In this document: one piece after another, positions 16,949 through 26,305 of the stretch
How the letters are laid out: the number at the start of each line of letters is the position of its first letter
Numbering within the stretch: the stretch's first letter is position 1
Source: Acidimicrobiia bacterium
GTDB lineage: Bacteria; Actinomycetota; Acidimicrobiia; IMCC26256; JAGPDB01
Assembly: GCA_018057765.1 (NCBI GenBank)
Contig: JAGPDB010000001.1
Span: 124,001 to 188,000, forward strand
DNA: 64,000 nt
Direction of reading: 5' to 3'
Made by a program: the position numbers and the translations under genes
Notes under the pieces: model-generated
What the model was told of the DNA's origin: nothing
What the model saw: only the letters and a program-made list of their open reading frames with translations
Database searches by the model: none

Positions 16949-17998
16949 TCATTCTGGGAAATGGCAAGAAATTAATCTACCATCATTCATTTTTGCTAGA
17001 GGCGGTTTGACATTGCATTTATCTGTTGCTTTATCACACCTTGTTTTAAAAGGACATCCCTCTGGTGGATTGGTTGGGCTAGGCAATTCACCTTCAATTA
17101 GGTGCATCTTTGGTAAATCCGACGTCAATTCATCTTTTGACATTACCGAATCAACTAAATCAAAATTATTAGTAGGAATAGCTCCAATTAATGCACGTGT
17201 ATATGGATGTCTTGGATGCGAAAAAAGCTGTTTAGTAGTTGCTTCTTCCATAATCTGGCCAAGATACATAACGACCACCCTGTCGCACAAATGACGAACG
17301 ACACGGAGATCATGGCTGATAAAAAGCATCGATAAAGTGCGATCTTTTCTAAGTTGTTTAAGTAAATTGATGATTCCTGCTTGTACCGAAACATCAAGGG
17401 CACTAACAGGTTCATCAAGTATCAACAGATCAGGATCAGTAGCAAGAGCCCTTGCGACACCAATACGTTGTCTTTGGCCACCAGAAAATTCAAATGGATA
17501 TCTATCTAACCATTCTCTTCGTAGCTTTACTGAGTCCATCAATTCATTACAGAGATCGTTTTTCTTCTTTTTAAACATATTACGTGTATATGCTTTATCA
17601 CCTTCATCATTTTTTAATCCAGATTTTAATAAATGCATCGGCTCTTTTATTATTGCTTTAATAGTCATGCGAGGATTAAGCGAAGCGTAAGGATCTTGAA
17701 ATACCATCGATATCTTTTTGCGTAAATTAGTATCATAGGTTAATTTTTTTGATTCATAAGTCAATGCACCTCGAGTGGGTTCATCTAAACCTGCAATTAT
17801 TCTTGCTAATGTCGTTTTGCCGCAACCAGACTCTCCAACAATTGCTACAGCTTCTCCTTTATGTAAGGAAAAGGTTACTCCCCTTAGTGCATATGTCGTT
17901 ATTTTTTTACCGTGTGATCTGGTATAGAAATTTTTGTATAAATCGTCAACTCTTAGTAGTACTTCTGGTGTCGTTCCATCAATATGCAAATTAACCAT
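16949..17998 (-). CDS. Peptide ABC transporter ATPase, DppF/OppF type
   Basis: A 349-residue ABC ATPase that powers the importer. Walker A GESGCGKT lies at 55-62, the Q-loop near 101, the signature FSGGQRQR at 171-178 and Walker B LLILDEP at 191-197. The C-terminal oligopeptide-transporter extension holds the Cys pattern CPFKTRC…KC near 315-330, which in related Dpp/Opp ATPases can bind an iron-sulfur cluster. It overlaps the dppD-like gene by 8 bp, which suggests translational coupling and a heterodimeric ATPase pair. Confidence 0.92.
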   Translation of the reverse strand: MVNLHIDGTTPEVLLRVDDLYKNFYTRSHGKKITTYALRGVTFSLHKGEAVAIVGESGCGKTTLARIIAGLDEPTRGALTYESKKLTYDTNLRKKISMVFQDPYASLNPRMTIKAIIKEPMHLLKSGLKNDEGDKAYTRNMFKKKKNDLCNELMDSVKLRREWLDRYPFEFSGGQRQRIGVARALATDPDLLILDEPVSALDVSVQAGIINLLKQLRKDRTLSMLFISHDLRVVRHLCDRVVVMYLGQIMEEATTKQLFSHPRHPYTRALIGAIPTNNFDLVDSVMSKDELTSDLPKMHLIEGELPSPTNPPEGCPFKTRCDKATDKCNVKPPLAKMNDGRLISCHFPE

Positions 17999-19016
17999 TA
18001 TTAACCTTTGCTAATTGCTTTACAGGATTGACACATGCTAATTTATGAACCATTCTTGGTTTGTTAGGATTGTCGCTTATATTTTTGAGCGGTGGCATTC
18101 GTAAATCACATTCTTCGCTATGAGCTTCACAACGAGGCCCAAAAGGACATTTCTCGAATATATGGTCTAACTGTGGAGGTGATCCTGGAATTGTGTATAA
18201 CTCATCTTTTGCATCAACCATATCTGGCATTGCTTTTATTAATGCATTTGTATAGTGATGTTGGGCGTTTTGAATTATTTCAATAGTAGGGGCTGATTCT
18301 ATAATTTTCCCACCATACATAACTTGAGTTCTATTTGCCATATTCCCGATAACACCTAAGTCATGAGTTACTAATATGACTGACATTTCTAATTCGTTTT
18401 GCAGTCGTTTAATTGTGTGTAAAATCTGTGCTTGTACGGTTACATCTAATGCTGTGGTTGGTTCGTCACAAATTAAGACATTTGGTTTATTGGCTAATGC
18501 CATGGCTATCATCACACGTTGACGCATACCACCAGAACATTCGTGAGGATATTGACGGAATCTAAGATCAACATTTGGGATCTCAACAAGATCTAAAAGT
18601 ACTTTTGCTTCTTTACGAGCATCTTTTTTGCTCATTGACTTTTTTACATAAATAGCTTCAGCTACTTGCTCGCCTATACGTTTAAGAGGATTTAAAGATG
18701 CTAATGAATCTTGAAAAACCATTGCTAGTTGGGATCCACGTATTTTTCGCCACTGAGCATATTTAATTTTTGACAAATCATAGTTGGTTCCACATAGAGA
18801 AAATGTGCCTGTAATTTCAGCCGTTTTATCTAGCAAGCCCATTAAAGCTAAAACTGATGTAGATTTTCCACAACCTGATTCGCCAACAATTCCTAAAGTC
18901 TCACCCTTGTAAAGATCAAATGACAAATCTTGTACTACATATGTTCTTTCTTTTGGTTTGCCAAAAGAAATATTTAAATTTTTAACTTCTAAGATAATTT
19001 CATTATTATCGCTCAT
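17991..19016 (-). CDS. Peptide ABC transporter ATPase, DppD/OppD type
   Basis: A 341-residue ATPase partner of the preceding protein: Walker A GESGCGKS at 45-52, signature CSGGMRQR, Walker B LICDEPTTALD, and switch His in VTHDLG. The C-terminal oligopeptide extension carries CPFGPRC and a further Cys (EECDLRMPP). It overlaps the permease gene upstream by 4 bp (ATGA type) and the dppF-like gene by 8 bp. The first-acting ATPase genes of such operons (dppD before dppF) occur in this order. Confidence 0.92.
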   Translation of the reverse strand: MSDNNEIILEVKNLNISFGKPKERTYVVQDLSFDLYKGETLGIVGESGCGKSTSVLALMGLLDKTAEITGTFSLCGTNYDLSKIKYAQWRKIRGSQLAMVFQDSLASLNPLKRIGEQVAEAIYVKKSMSKKDARKEAKVLLDLVEIPNVDLRFRQYPHECSGGMRQRVMIAMALANKPNVLICDEPTTALDVTVQAQILHTIKRLQNELEMSVILVTHDLGVIGNMANRTQVMYGGKIIESAPTIEIIQNAQHHYTNALIKAMPDMVDAKDELYTIPGSPPQLDHIFEKCPFGPRCEAHSEECDLRMPPLKNISDNPNKPRMVHKLACVNPVKQLAKVNNG

Positions 19017-19912
19017 GATTTTTCCGATCCTGGATCTAAAGCATCACGTAAGCCATCACTAATAAAGTTAACTGCTAATACTATGAGAAAAATAGCCATA
19101 CCAGGTGCATAAAATAAATAGGCTCGATCACCAGTTGTATTGCCTCTTGCCGCATTAAGCATTAGACCAAGAGATGTTCTAGGAGGTTTAACACCAAAAC
19201 CCAAGAAAGACACAGTAGATTCAAGAATGATAGAAGTTGAAATTGTGATAGCAGTACTTATTGCAATTATTGAAACGGAATTTCTAATCAGATGTATAAA
19301 TGTTATATAAAAGAAACCACGACCACTTATTTTTGCAGCATCAACATATTCACGTTCTCTAATACTCAATACTTGTGATCTAACTAGACGCGCAATATAC
19401 ATCCACATTGTTAAAGATACAATGAGTATTAAAGGGATGTCACCAGATGTCCCAAATCTATTTAAACCAATAGCTAATACAACAACTTGAGGCACCATTA
19501 AAAATAAGTCAGTCGATCTCATTAATAGTGAATCAATCCAACCTCCTGCATATGCTGCAATCGAGCCAATTAAAGTTCCTATTACCGTAGAGACAATAGC
19601 AACACCAACAGCTATTCGCAAAGTTATTTGCATTGCATATAGCAGTTCCGTAAACATGTCCCTACCAAGAATATCTGTACCCAACCAATGAGAACCCGAA
19701 GGTAATTGTCTAGCATCGCTAAGTAATTGACTATTCTGTTCGTAACCAGATATTAGAGATGGGAAAGCACATAATGCAATACAAAAAATCATGAATATTA
19801 AAGAAATTAAAGCTGGTTTATTTTTAGAAAATCTTTTTAATGCACGATAACGTTTCTGAGGGATAACTTCATCGATCATCTTCAATTCTTCAATTTTAGT
19901 TAATTCGCTCAT
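19013..19912 (-). CDS. Peptide ABC transporter permease, DppC/OppC type
   Basis: A 299-residue membrane permease. An N-terminal cytoplasmic tail and first helix (about 34-52) are followed by the DppC-type periplasmic stretch with HWLGTDILGRDMF and five further helices. The cytoplasmic EAA loop that docks on the ATPase is AAKISGRGFFYITFIHLI. The start overlaps the end of the dppB-like gene by 4 bp. It pairs with DppB to form the channel. Confidence 0.92.
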   Translation of the reverse strand: MSELTKIEELKMIDEVIPQKRYRALKRFSKNKPALISLIFMIFCIALCAFPSLISGYEQNSQLLSDARQLPSGSHWLGTDILGRDMFTELLYAMQITLRIAVGVAIVSTVIGTLIGSIAAYAGGWIDSLLMRSTDLFLMVPQVVVLAIGLNRFGTSGDIPLILIVSLTMWMYIARLVRSQVLSIREREYVDAAKISGRGFFYITFIHLIRNSVSIIAISTAITISTSIILESTVSFLGFGVKPPRTSLGLMLNAARGNTTGDRAYLFYAPGMAIFLIVLAVNFISDGLRDALDPGSEKS

Positions 19913-20955
19913 GTTCGTATCCTCGGATCGATAACTGTATATAACAAATCTGCAAAGAAATTAGCACTTACTACGAAAAGTGCCACGAGCATTGTCCACC
20001 CAGTTAGAGTTGTAGCATCACCTGCACTCAAGGCATTTATAAATACGAACCCCATACCTTTGAGTGAAAAAATGAATTCCGTAACGATCAAACCACCCAT
20101 TAATGCACCTAGATCTAAGGCTATTATAGTTATCATTGGCAACTGAGCATTTCTAAATGCATGCTTCATATAGACTCTTTTTTTGCTCATTCCTTTGGCT
20201 AGGGCTGTTCTATTGTAATCACTTTGTAAAGCCTCAATCATAGATGAGCGTTGATACCTAGACCACGTAGATATAAGCTGTATTGCTAAAACCATAACAG
20301 GCATGGTTAAATTCCTTATATATGTGATGAAACTATCTAGAGTAAAAGAACCATCTGAAGCTCTACCAAAATGTCCACCAATATTTGAATCAATCTTAAA
20401 TCTTGCATTACCAGGCGAACCAAATATATTCGAAATAGATGATAAAAAATGCGGAAGATGATTTGTAAATAGATCGGGTAAATATGTAGTAAAAATATCT
20501 ATAAGAACATATCCAAAAAAGAATGTTGGTAATGCCGCTCCTAAGAATGAAAATCCAGAGAATGTGAAGTCCCAAAAATTATTTCTATTTATAGCTGCAA
20601 TCACACCAAAAGCAATTCCAAGTAAACCAGCAACAATCATTCCCCAAATCACTAATTCAAAAGTATTTTTTATACCACGAGATAATTTTGTAGTCACTAA
20701 TTCACGATCTATATCGCCTTTACCTAAATTAAAGCTTTTTAATTCACCTACCCATCTACCGTATTGTTTAAAAATATTCTCATTTAAATGAAGTCTTATT
20801 TTTTCTCTAGGAACAGCATTTTGATCTTTTGAAGTTCGTAATCTAGCTGTAGGGTCAACAGATGCTCTGATTCCAGCGAACACAACAAACGAAGCAATCA
20901 CTAGCAATAATAATGAAATTAAAGCTCTCTTTAATAAGAATTTTGTAGCTACCAT
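19909..20955 (-). CDS. Peptide ABC transporter permease, DppB/OppB type
   Basis: A 348-residue permease with an N-terminal helix (about 9-28), a large extracytoplasmic loop, and five more helices. The EAA loop reads ALAKGMSKKRVYMKHAFRN. The insertion around 160-210 (Gly/His/Ser-rich, with LPDLFTNHLPHF) is longer than in typical DppB. It is the first gene after the transcription terminator that separates it from the SBP gene, so expression of the permease/ATPase part should be lower than that of the binding protein. Confidence 0.9.
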   Translation of the reverse strand: MVATKFLLKRALISLLLLVIASFVVFAGIRASVDPTARLRTSKDQNAVPREKIRLHLNENIFKQYGRWVGELKSFNLGKGDIDRELVTTKLSRGIKNTFELVIWGMIVAGLLGIAFGVIAAINRNNFWDFTFSGFSFLGAALPTFFFGYVLIDIFTTYLPDLFTNHLPHFLSSISNIFGSPGNARFKIDSNIGGHFGRASDGSFTLDSFITYIRNLTMPVMVLAIQLISTWSRYQRSSMIEALQSDYNRTALAKGMSKKRVYMKHAFRNAQLPMITIIALDLGALMGGLIVTEFIFSLKGMGFVFINALSAGDATTLTGWTMLVALFVVSANFFADLLYTVIDPRIRT

Positions 20956-20983
20956 TAAACTATTAGGTTAGTTTCATTTACAT

Positions 20984-21020
20984 AAAAAAGTGGGGATGCA
21001 CTAGGCATCCCCACTAAAAA
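20984..21020 (-). terminator. Intrinsic terminator/attenuator between SBP and permease genes
   Basis: A perfect 11-bp stem (20989-20999 with 21005-21015) and a 5-base loop are followed on the minus strand by a run of six U. It is just after the stop of the SBP gene at 21037 and before dppB. Partial read-through would give much SBP and less transporter. Confidence 0.85.
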
Positions 21021-21036
21021 TTAGTTTAATAAATTT

Positions 21037-22743
21037 TTATTTTCTGATACCCCATTGATTCAAATTCCAGAATGGTCCTTGAATTGGATTTTCATCGATT
21101 TGACCAACAATACTCTTTTTCCATAAAAGAATATTTGGGAGTGGGTCTAATGGGAATGATGTTGCATCATCTGCTAATGCCTTCTCTGCTTTTTGACTAG
21201 CCTCAATACGTTTTGCAACATCAAGTTCCTTATCTACTGTTTGAAGGAATCCATCTGCTTTTACATCACGTGTTCTAGTCCAGTTTTGACCTGAATCATC
21301 ATTCTCAGGACCAGGAATTTGAGCCAAACAAAATAAGTTACAGTTTGTAGGGTTCAAAGTAGTAAGAACCTGAGCATACAGTGCAACCTGGAAGTTTCCT
21401 TCTGGAGCTGCTGAACCAAATAGATCCGCTGCAGTCAAAGGTGCAATTGCTACTTTCCAACCAGCATCTTTAAGTTGACTTTGGATATTTTCCATCATTA
21501 ACTTTCGACGTTCGTTACCTTCTGTAGAATTGATAGTAAATTCTAATAATTTACCATCTTTTGCATAAATTCCATCAGAATTCTTTTCCCAACCTTCACC
21601 TGTTAACAATTTATCTGCTTTTTTAAGATCAAGTTTGTAAACAGAGAATCCTTCTTTATCTGCATATTCATTTAATACTGGAGGGACGAAGCTATTTACA
21701 GCTTTGGTCACGCCAATTTCTCCAAATAATGCATTCACTGTTGCATCACGGTCAATTGAATATCCAAATGCTTGACGTACAGCTTTAGAGTCGAAAGGAG
21801 CACGATCGTTATTAATCCATATAGCTTCTGTTGAGCCTGTTGTTTTATTCACAATCTGATTTGCATCTTTTAGACCCTTATTGATTGAATCAATAACATC
21901 TATTTGTGGTTGAGGATATATTGCACTTACTTCACCATTATTAAATGATTTAAATTGTGTAACAGTATCTGAAACAAATTTAAATATAACTTTATCAACA
22001 ATTGGCTTGTCACCCCAATATTTATCATTAGGAACAAGTGTTATATTTTCTGTCTTATTCCATTTTTCCAATTTAAAAGGTCCACCAGAAAAAGTATAAC
22101 CATCAGCCATCTCAGCTGCACGGTCTTTGCCTTCAAGAATATGTGAAGGCAAAACTCCATAATTACCACCAAATAAGTCTTTCCAACCAGCGTATACTTT
22201 TGCCATTGATACAATAACTTTATGATTATCGTTTTTATCAACAGTTACGCTTTTTACATCTTGGTATCCTGATTTATCGTATACATCTTCACCATTAGCA
22301 ATTTGGTCCCAAGTGTAAACGAAGTCTTGACCAGTGATATCTACACCGTCAGACCATACTGCTTTAGGGTTAATTTGATAAGTGATTTTTTGTATAGGAT
22401 CAGTTTCCAGTTTTGGTTCTGAAGCTAAAAGATCTGTTCTTTTAATTTCCCATTGATCTTTATCTCCAACACGTTCCGCAGAGAAAGCACGAGGAAGTGT
22501 ATTAACTGCTACAGTCCAGAAACCCCACGATGCTCCAGAGCATGAACCCACGAAGTCCAAACAATCTGGTTCTTGTTCAGCGCCAATTGTTATTGTTCCA
22601 CCCTTTTTAGCAAGGTCCTTCGATTCCGCTTTATCGTTATTTGTTGCTGACTTACTTGAAGAGCTACAAGCTCCGACAAGCATGGCTACAATCAATATAA
22701 ATGCAAAAAGCATTTTGTATTTATTTAATGGTTTATTCACCAT
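21037..22743 (-). CDS. Peptide-type ABC substrate-binding lipoprotein
   Basis: A 568-residue SBP of the DppA/OppA family and a lipoprotein: signal peptide with lipobox LVGAC (Cys26). The family features are the KAVWSDGVDITGQDFVYTWD region near 130-150 and the RQAFGYSIDRDATVNALFG segment near 325. It starts behind a GGGGG ribosome binding site, directly downstream of secG, and heads the transporter operon. It captures the peptide or similar substrate at the membrane for the DppBCDF-like permease. Confidence 0.9.
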   Translation of the reverse strand: MVNKPLNKYKMLFAFILIVAMLVGACSSSSKSATNNDKAESKDLAKKGGTITIGAEQEPDCLDFVGSCSGASWGFWTVAVNTLPRAFSAERVGDKDQWEIKRTDLLASEPKLETDPIQKITYQINPKAVWSDGVDITGQDFVYTWDQIANGEDVYDKSGYQDVKSVTVDKNDNHKVIVSMAKVYAGWKDLFGGNYGVLPSHILEGKDRAAEMADGYTFSGGPFKLEKWNKTENITLVPNDKYWGDKPIVDKVIFKFVSDTVTQFKSFNNGEVSAIYPQPQIDVIDSINKGLKDANQIVNKTTGSTEAIWINNDRAPFDSKAVRQAFGYSIDRDATVNALFGEIGVTKAVNSFVPPVLNEYADKEGFSVYKLDLKKADKLLTGEGWEKNSDGIYAKDGKLLEFTINSTEGNERRKLMMENIQSQLKDAGWKVAIAPLTAADLFGSAAPEGNFQVALYAQVLTTLNPTNCNLFCLAQIPGPENDDSGQNWTRTRDVKADGFLQTVDKELDVAKRIEASQKAEKALADDATSFPLDPLPNILLWKKSIVGQIDENPIQGPFWNLNQWGIRK

Positions 22744-22777
22744 TACCCCCTTTTACTTTCTTCTCTGTTGAGATTTT

Positions 22778-23017
22778 TTATTTAAGTTGTATAGATAAAA
22801 TAATAGTAGTAAAAATAAACACTGTAGATGCAGCAATTGTTAATCTGTCCAAGTTTTTTTCAACTATAGTTGCACCCGCCATTGCGCCTGATCCAGCACC
22901 ACCACCAAAAAGATCTGATAAACCGCCACCTTTTCCAGAGTGAAGTAATATTAAAAATATTAATAGTAATGTTGCACTAACATGTATAGCTATAAGTGAA
23001 GTTGTAAGTATGCCCAT
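22778..23017 (-). CDS. secG: SecG, preprotein translocase subunit
   Basis: A 79-residue protein with two membrane helices (about 5-24 and 58-76) joined by the conserved loop LLHSGKGGGLSDLFGGG. SecG assists SecYEG-dependent protein export. It lies behind tpiA, which is the usual actinobacterial position. Confidence 0.92.
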   Translation of the reverse strand: MGILTTSLIAIHVSATLLLIFLILLHSGKGGGLSDLFGGGAGSGAMAGATIVEKNLDRLTIAASTVFIFTTIILSIQLK

Positions 23018-23091
23018 ATCAATAGACTAGTCGGTTCAGAATAGTTGCCATAGCATTTAGCTGTAATTTGTCCTAAATGGACAATTAATTT

Positions 23092-23862
23092 TTAATTTTT
23101 AATCGCCGATATAACTAAACGTGAAAAATCATCCGCATTTAAACTTGCACCGCCAACCAACAAACCGTCTATACCTTCTTGATCCATAAAATTTCTTGCA
23201 TTTAATGGATCCACACTTGCCCCATATATAACTCTTGTGGCATCGCTAGAACCCTTATGCATAGCAAATATTACAGATCGGATTTTGGAAATCATCTCAT
23301 TGGCCTGTACAATCGTTGCTGGTGTTCCAGCTCCAATAGCCCAAACCGGTTCATATGCGATGATCACATTTTCTATCTCTGATTTTGATATTTTACTTAA
23401 ACCTATAGAAATTTGTTCTTCTACAATATCAAATGATTGGTCATTCTCTCTCTGTTCTTTTGTTTCACCAACACATAGAATTGGTGTCATAGCAAATTTT
23501 AAAACAGATTTTACTTTTTCAGCTATTATGTCATTTGTCTCATTAAAATATTGGCGTCTCTCACTATGACCGGCTATTACATAACTAGTACCGAACTTAG
23601 CAAGCATTGGTGCTGAAATCTCTCCAGTGAAAGCACCTTTTTCAGATTGATGGACATTTTGCGCACCAAGTTTGAATTCCATCTTATCTGAGTCAATAGT
23701 TGTTTGGACACTTCGTAAATCTGTGAAAGGAGGACAGAGCACTACCTCTGCATTTTCTAATAAATATTTATCAATTTGATAGGAAAGTTTTTGTGTAAGC
23801 GCTATAGCTTCTAAATGATTTAGGTTCATTTTCCAGTTTGCAACAATTATTGGTGTTCGCAT
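23092..23862 (-). CDS. tpiA: Triosephosphate isomerase
   Basis: This 256-residue glycolytic enzyme interconverts dihydroxyacetone phosphate and glyceraldehyde 3-phosphate. Lys in VANWKMN, the catalytic His in IAGHSERR, the catalytic Glu in AYEPVWAIGAG (flexible loop GAGTPAT) and the phosphate loop VGGASL are all present. Third gene of the gap-pgk-tpiA-secG block. Confidence 0.97.
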   Translation of the reverse strand: MRTPIIVANWKMNLNHLEAIALTQKLSYQIDKYLLENAEVVLCPPFTDLRSVQTTIDSDKMEFKLGAQNVHQSEKGAFTGEISAPMLAKFGTSYVIAGHSERRQYFNETNDIIAEKVKSVLKFAMTPILCVGETKEQRENDQSFDIVEEQISIGLSKISKSEIENVIIAYEPVWAIGAGTPATIVQANEMISKIRSVIFAMHKGSSDATRVIYGASVDPLNARNFMDQEGIDGLLVGGASLNADDFSRLVISAIKN

Positions 23863-23894
23863 AATTTCCTTTATTTTTCTATTTTTTGATTGAC

Positions 23895-25085
23895 TTATTT
23901 TTGAGATCTATGAATTATCGAATCTTGTAGAGCCTTAATGCCAACTAAAGTTCCTTGTTCTATATATTCAAGTGTTGCTCCTCCACCAGTAGAAACATGG
24001 TCAATCGTACTTTCTAATTTCATTTGTCTAATTGCTGAGACAGAATCTCCGCCTCCGACGACGCTATAAGCTTTTGCATTTGCAACTAATTCGCCTATTG
24101 ACTGTGTTCCTGTTGCAAATTGTTCTTTTTCGAAAACTCCCATTGGTCCATTCCATAAAATAGTATTTGAGCTATCAATGATTTTGCCAAATGTTTCAAT
24201 GGTTTCTGGCCCAATATCAAAACCTGCTTGTGAAGCTTCGATATTTGATGATATTGACGTTTCGGTCGAATCGATACTATCTGCCAGAACAAAATCTGTA
24301 GGAATGATTATTTTTGTTGTATCTAACCATTTCTTTGCAACATCTAAATAATTATCTTCACAAAGAGACTTCCCTATTTCTTTACCTTGTGATTTAAGAA
24401 AAGTAAATGCCATGGCACCGCCAATGAGTATCTGATCACAACGGTCTAGCAATTTTTCAATAACTTTCATTTTGTCAGAAACCTTCGCACCACCAATAAT
24501 TGCGACCACTGGATCTTTACCGTTCGATAAAACATTTTCCAGAGCATCTATTTCTTTTATGAGACAAAGACCGGCATACGAAGGTAAATAGTTTGTTATT
24601 GCACAAATAGATGCTTGTTTACGATGGCTTTGCCCAAACGCATCATTTACATAATATTTAGCCAATCCAGATAATTCTTTAGCAAATATTTCGTCGTTAC
24701 TTTCTTCACCAACATAAAACCGGAGATTTTCTAAAATCACACCATCTCCAGGCCCTGCAATAGTGTCAATACTATTTGGTTCTATTGTCGATGGGTTATC
24801 AGATAGATATTTATAACTTCCTGATAATTTATTATTGAAATATTCTGCAATAGGTTTGGTAACTAAAGCAGAATCATATTTACCTTTTGGTCTACCAATA
24901 GCTCCAGCAATAATTGCTATCGCACCTGCATCACTTATATATTCCAATGTTGGCAAAACTGAAGATAAACGAAAGTCGTCTTCTATTTGGCCATTTTCGC
25001 TAAGCGGAACATTACAATCGATACGAATAAAAACCTTATCACCAGGCTTCATATTCAAATCGGAAATTAAAGGTAGTTTATCCAT
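23895..25085 (-). CDS. pgk: Phosphoglycerate kinase
   Basis: A 396-residue two-domain enzyme that transfers phosphate from 1,3-bisphosphoglycerate to ADP. The N-terminal substrate site (FIRIDCNVPL, then GRPKG and the LENLRFY segment) and the C-terminal nucleotide site (VVGGGDSVSAI, STGGGATLEYIE) are intact. It lies between gap and tpiA on the same strand. Confidence 0.97.
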   Translation of the reverse strand: MDKLPLISDLNMKPGDKVFIRIDCNVPLSENGQIEDDFRLSSVLPTLEYISDAGAIAIIAGAIGRPKGKYDSALVTKPIAEYFNNKLSGSYKYLSDNPSTIEPNSIDTIAGPGDGVILENLRFYVGEESNDEIFAKELSGLAKYYVNDAFGQSHRKQASICAITNYLPSYAGLCLIKEIDALENVLSNGKDPVVAIIGGAKVSDKMKVIEKLLDRCDQILIGGAMAFTFLKSQGKEIGKSLCEDNYLDVAKKWLDTTKIIIPTDFVLADSIDSTETSISSNIEASQAGFDIGPETIETFGKIIDSSNTILWNGPMGVFEKEQFATGTQSIGELVANAKAYSVVGGGDSVSAIRQMKLESTIDHVSTGGGATLEYIEQGTLVGIKALQDSIIHRSQK

Positions 25086-25170
25086 TTATGTGTTTCCTCG
25101 ATTTTACTAAAGCTTGTGTTATTTCAATATTTTTGTAGCAATGTTTTTGCATTACTAGTAACACTTATCT

Positions 25171-26208
25171 TTAAACTCCGCATTCTTCAAGAAACAATGC
25201 AAGATCAAGAAGTCGATTTGAATAACCCCATTCGTTGTCATACCATCCAAGAATTTTGACTGTATTACCCTGAACCATAGTGTCTACACTAGAAAAAATA
25301 CATGAGGAAGGATTTCCAACAATATCACTAGATACTAGATCTTCATTTGAATATTCTAGAACGCCGCGGAACTTTTTATCGTTCGAAGCTTTTTCAAAAG
25401 CAGCATTAACTTGTTCAACAGTTACTTCTTTTGATACCTGAACAGTTAAATCAGTAATAGAACCTACTGGAGTAGGAACACGTAAAGCCATACCAGCTAG
25501 CTTTCCTTCAAGATTAGGTAAAACAACACCAATAGCTTTTGCAGCACCAGTCGAACTTGGAATGATTGATAGAGCAGCTGCGCGCATGCGTCGTAAATCA
25601 GCTTTACCTGAACGAGATGCAGTAGCCATATCTTGAAGTTGTTGATCAGAAGTATATGCATGAACTGTAGTCATAAAACCTGAAGTAATACTAAATGCAT
25701 CGTCTAAAACTTTTGCCATTGGCGCTAAACAGTTGGTAGTACAAGAAGCATTAGAAATAACATCCATATCAGCTCGCGAATATACTTCATGGTTTACACC
25801 AATACATATAGTTGCATCAGCATCACCACTAGGCGCAGAAATAATAACCTTTTTAGCACCACCGACTAAATGTGCAGCAGCTGCTTCTCTTGATGTGAAC
25901 AGACCTGTAGATTCAATAACAATATCTACACCAGCACTTTTCCAATCAATTTTTGAAGGATCCTTTTCTTCAAATTTCGTAACGCTGAAACCATCTATAT
26001 CAATACCTTTAGAAGTTGCAGTTATATGGTGTGGCAGTGTGCCACCAACACTATCGTGCTTTAATAAGAATGCCATTGATTCGCTGTCACCAAATGGGTC
26101 ATTAATTGCAACAATGGTTATGTCATCCATTAGACCTCTGGCTAATATTGCTCTTGTAAAACTGCGACCAATTCTTCCAAATCCATTAATTCCTATTTTG
26201 AGCGACAT
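25171..26208 (-). CDS. gap: Glyceraldehyde-3-phosphate dehydrogenase, type I
   Basis: A 345-residue NAD(P)-dependent enzyme: Rossmann motif INGFGRIGRS at the N terminus, the catalytic cysteine in SNASCTTNC, and the WYDNEWGYSNR C-terminal signature. The start is at 26208, behind GAAAGG, because the Rossmann fold opens there; the frame remains open upstream to 26316 but that would add a 36-residue leader and overlap yvcK. In most actinobacteria whiA comes between yvcK and this gene; here it is absent. Confidence 0.97.
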   Translation of the reverse strand: MSLKIGINGFGRIGRSFTRAILARGLMDDITIVAINDPFGDSESMAFLLKHDSVGGTLPHHITATSKGIDIDGFSVTKFEEKDPSKIDWKSAGVDIVIESTGLFTSREAAAAHLVGGAKKVIISAPSGDADATICIGVNHEVYSRADMDVISNASCTTNCLAPMAKVLDDAFSITSGFMTTVHAYTSDQQLQDMATASRSGKADLRRMRAAALSIIPSSTGAAKAIGVVLPNLEGKLAGMALRVPTPVGSITDLTVQVSKEVTVEQVNAAFEKASNDKKFRGVLEYSNEDLVSSDIVGNPSSCIFSSVDTMVQGNTVKILGWYDNEWGYSNRLLDLALFLEECGV

Positions 26209-26305
26209 ATTGTACCTTTCATAAATTATATAATAATTGGATTCTAGCGAATCTTTGTCTGTCATCCTGAATGAAGTAAACATTATTACTTTGGCTGTGA
26301 ATGAA

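Noticed and set aside
25733-26224. 163-codon open frame antisense to gap
   Set aside because: Shadow of the gap reading frame; no ribosome binding site or recognisable domain.
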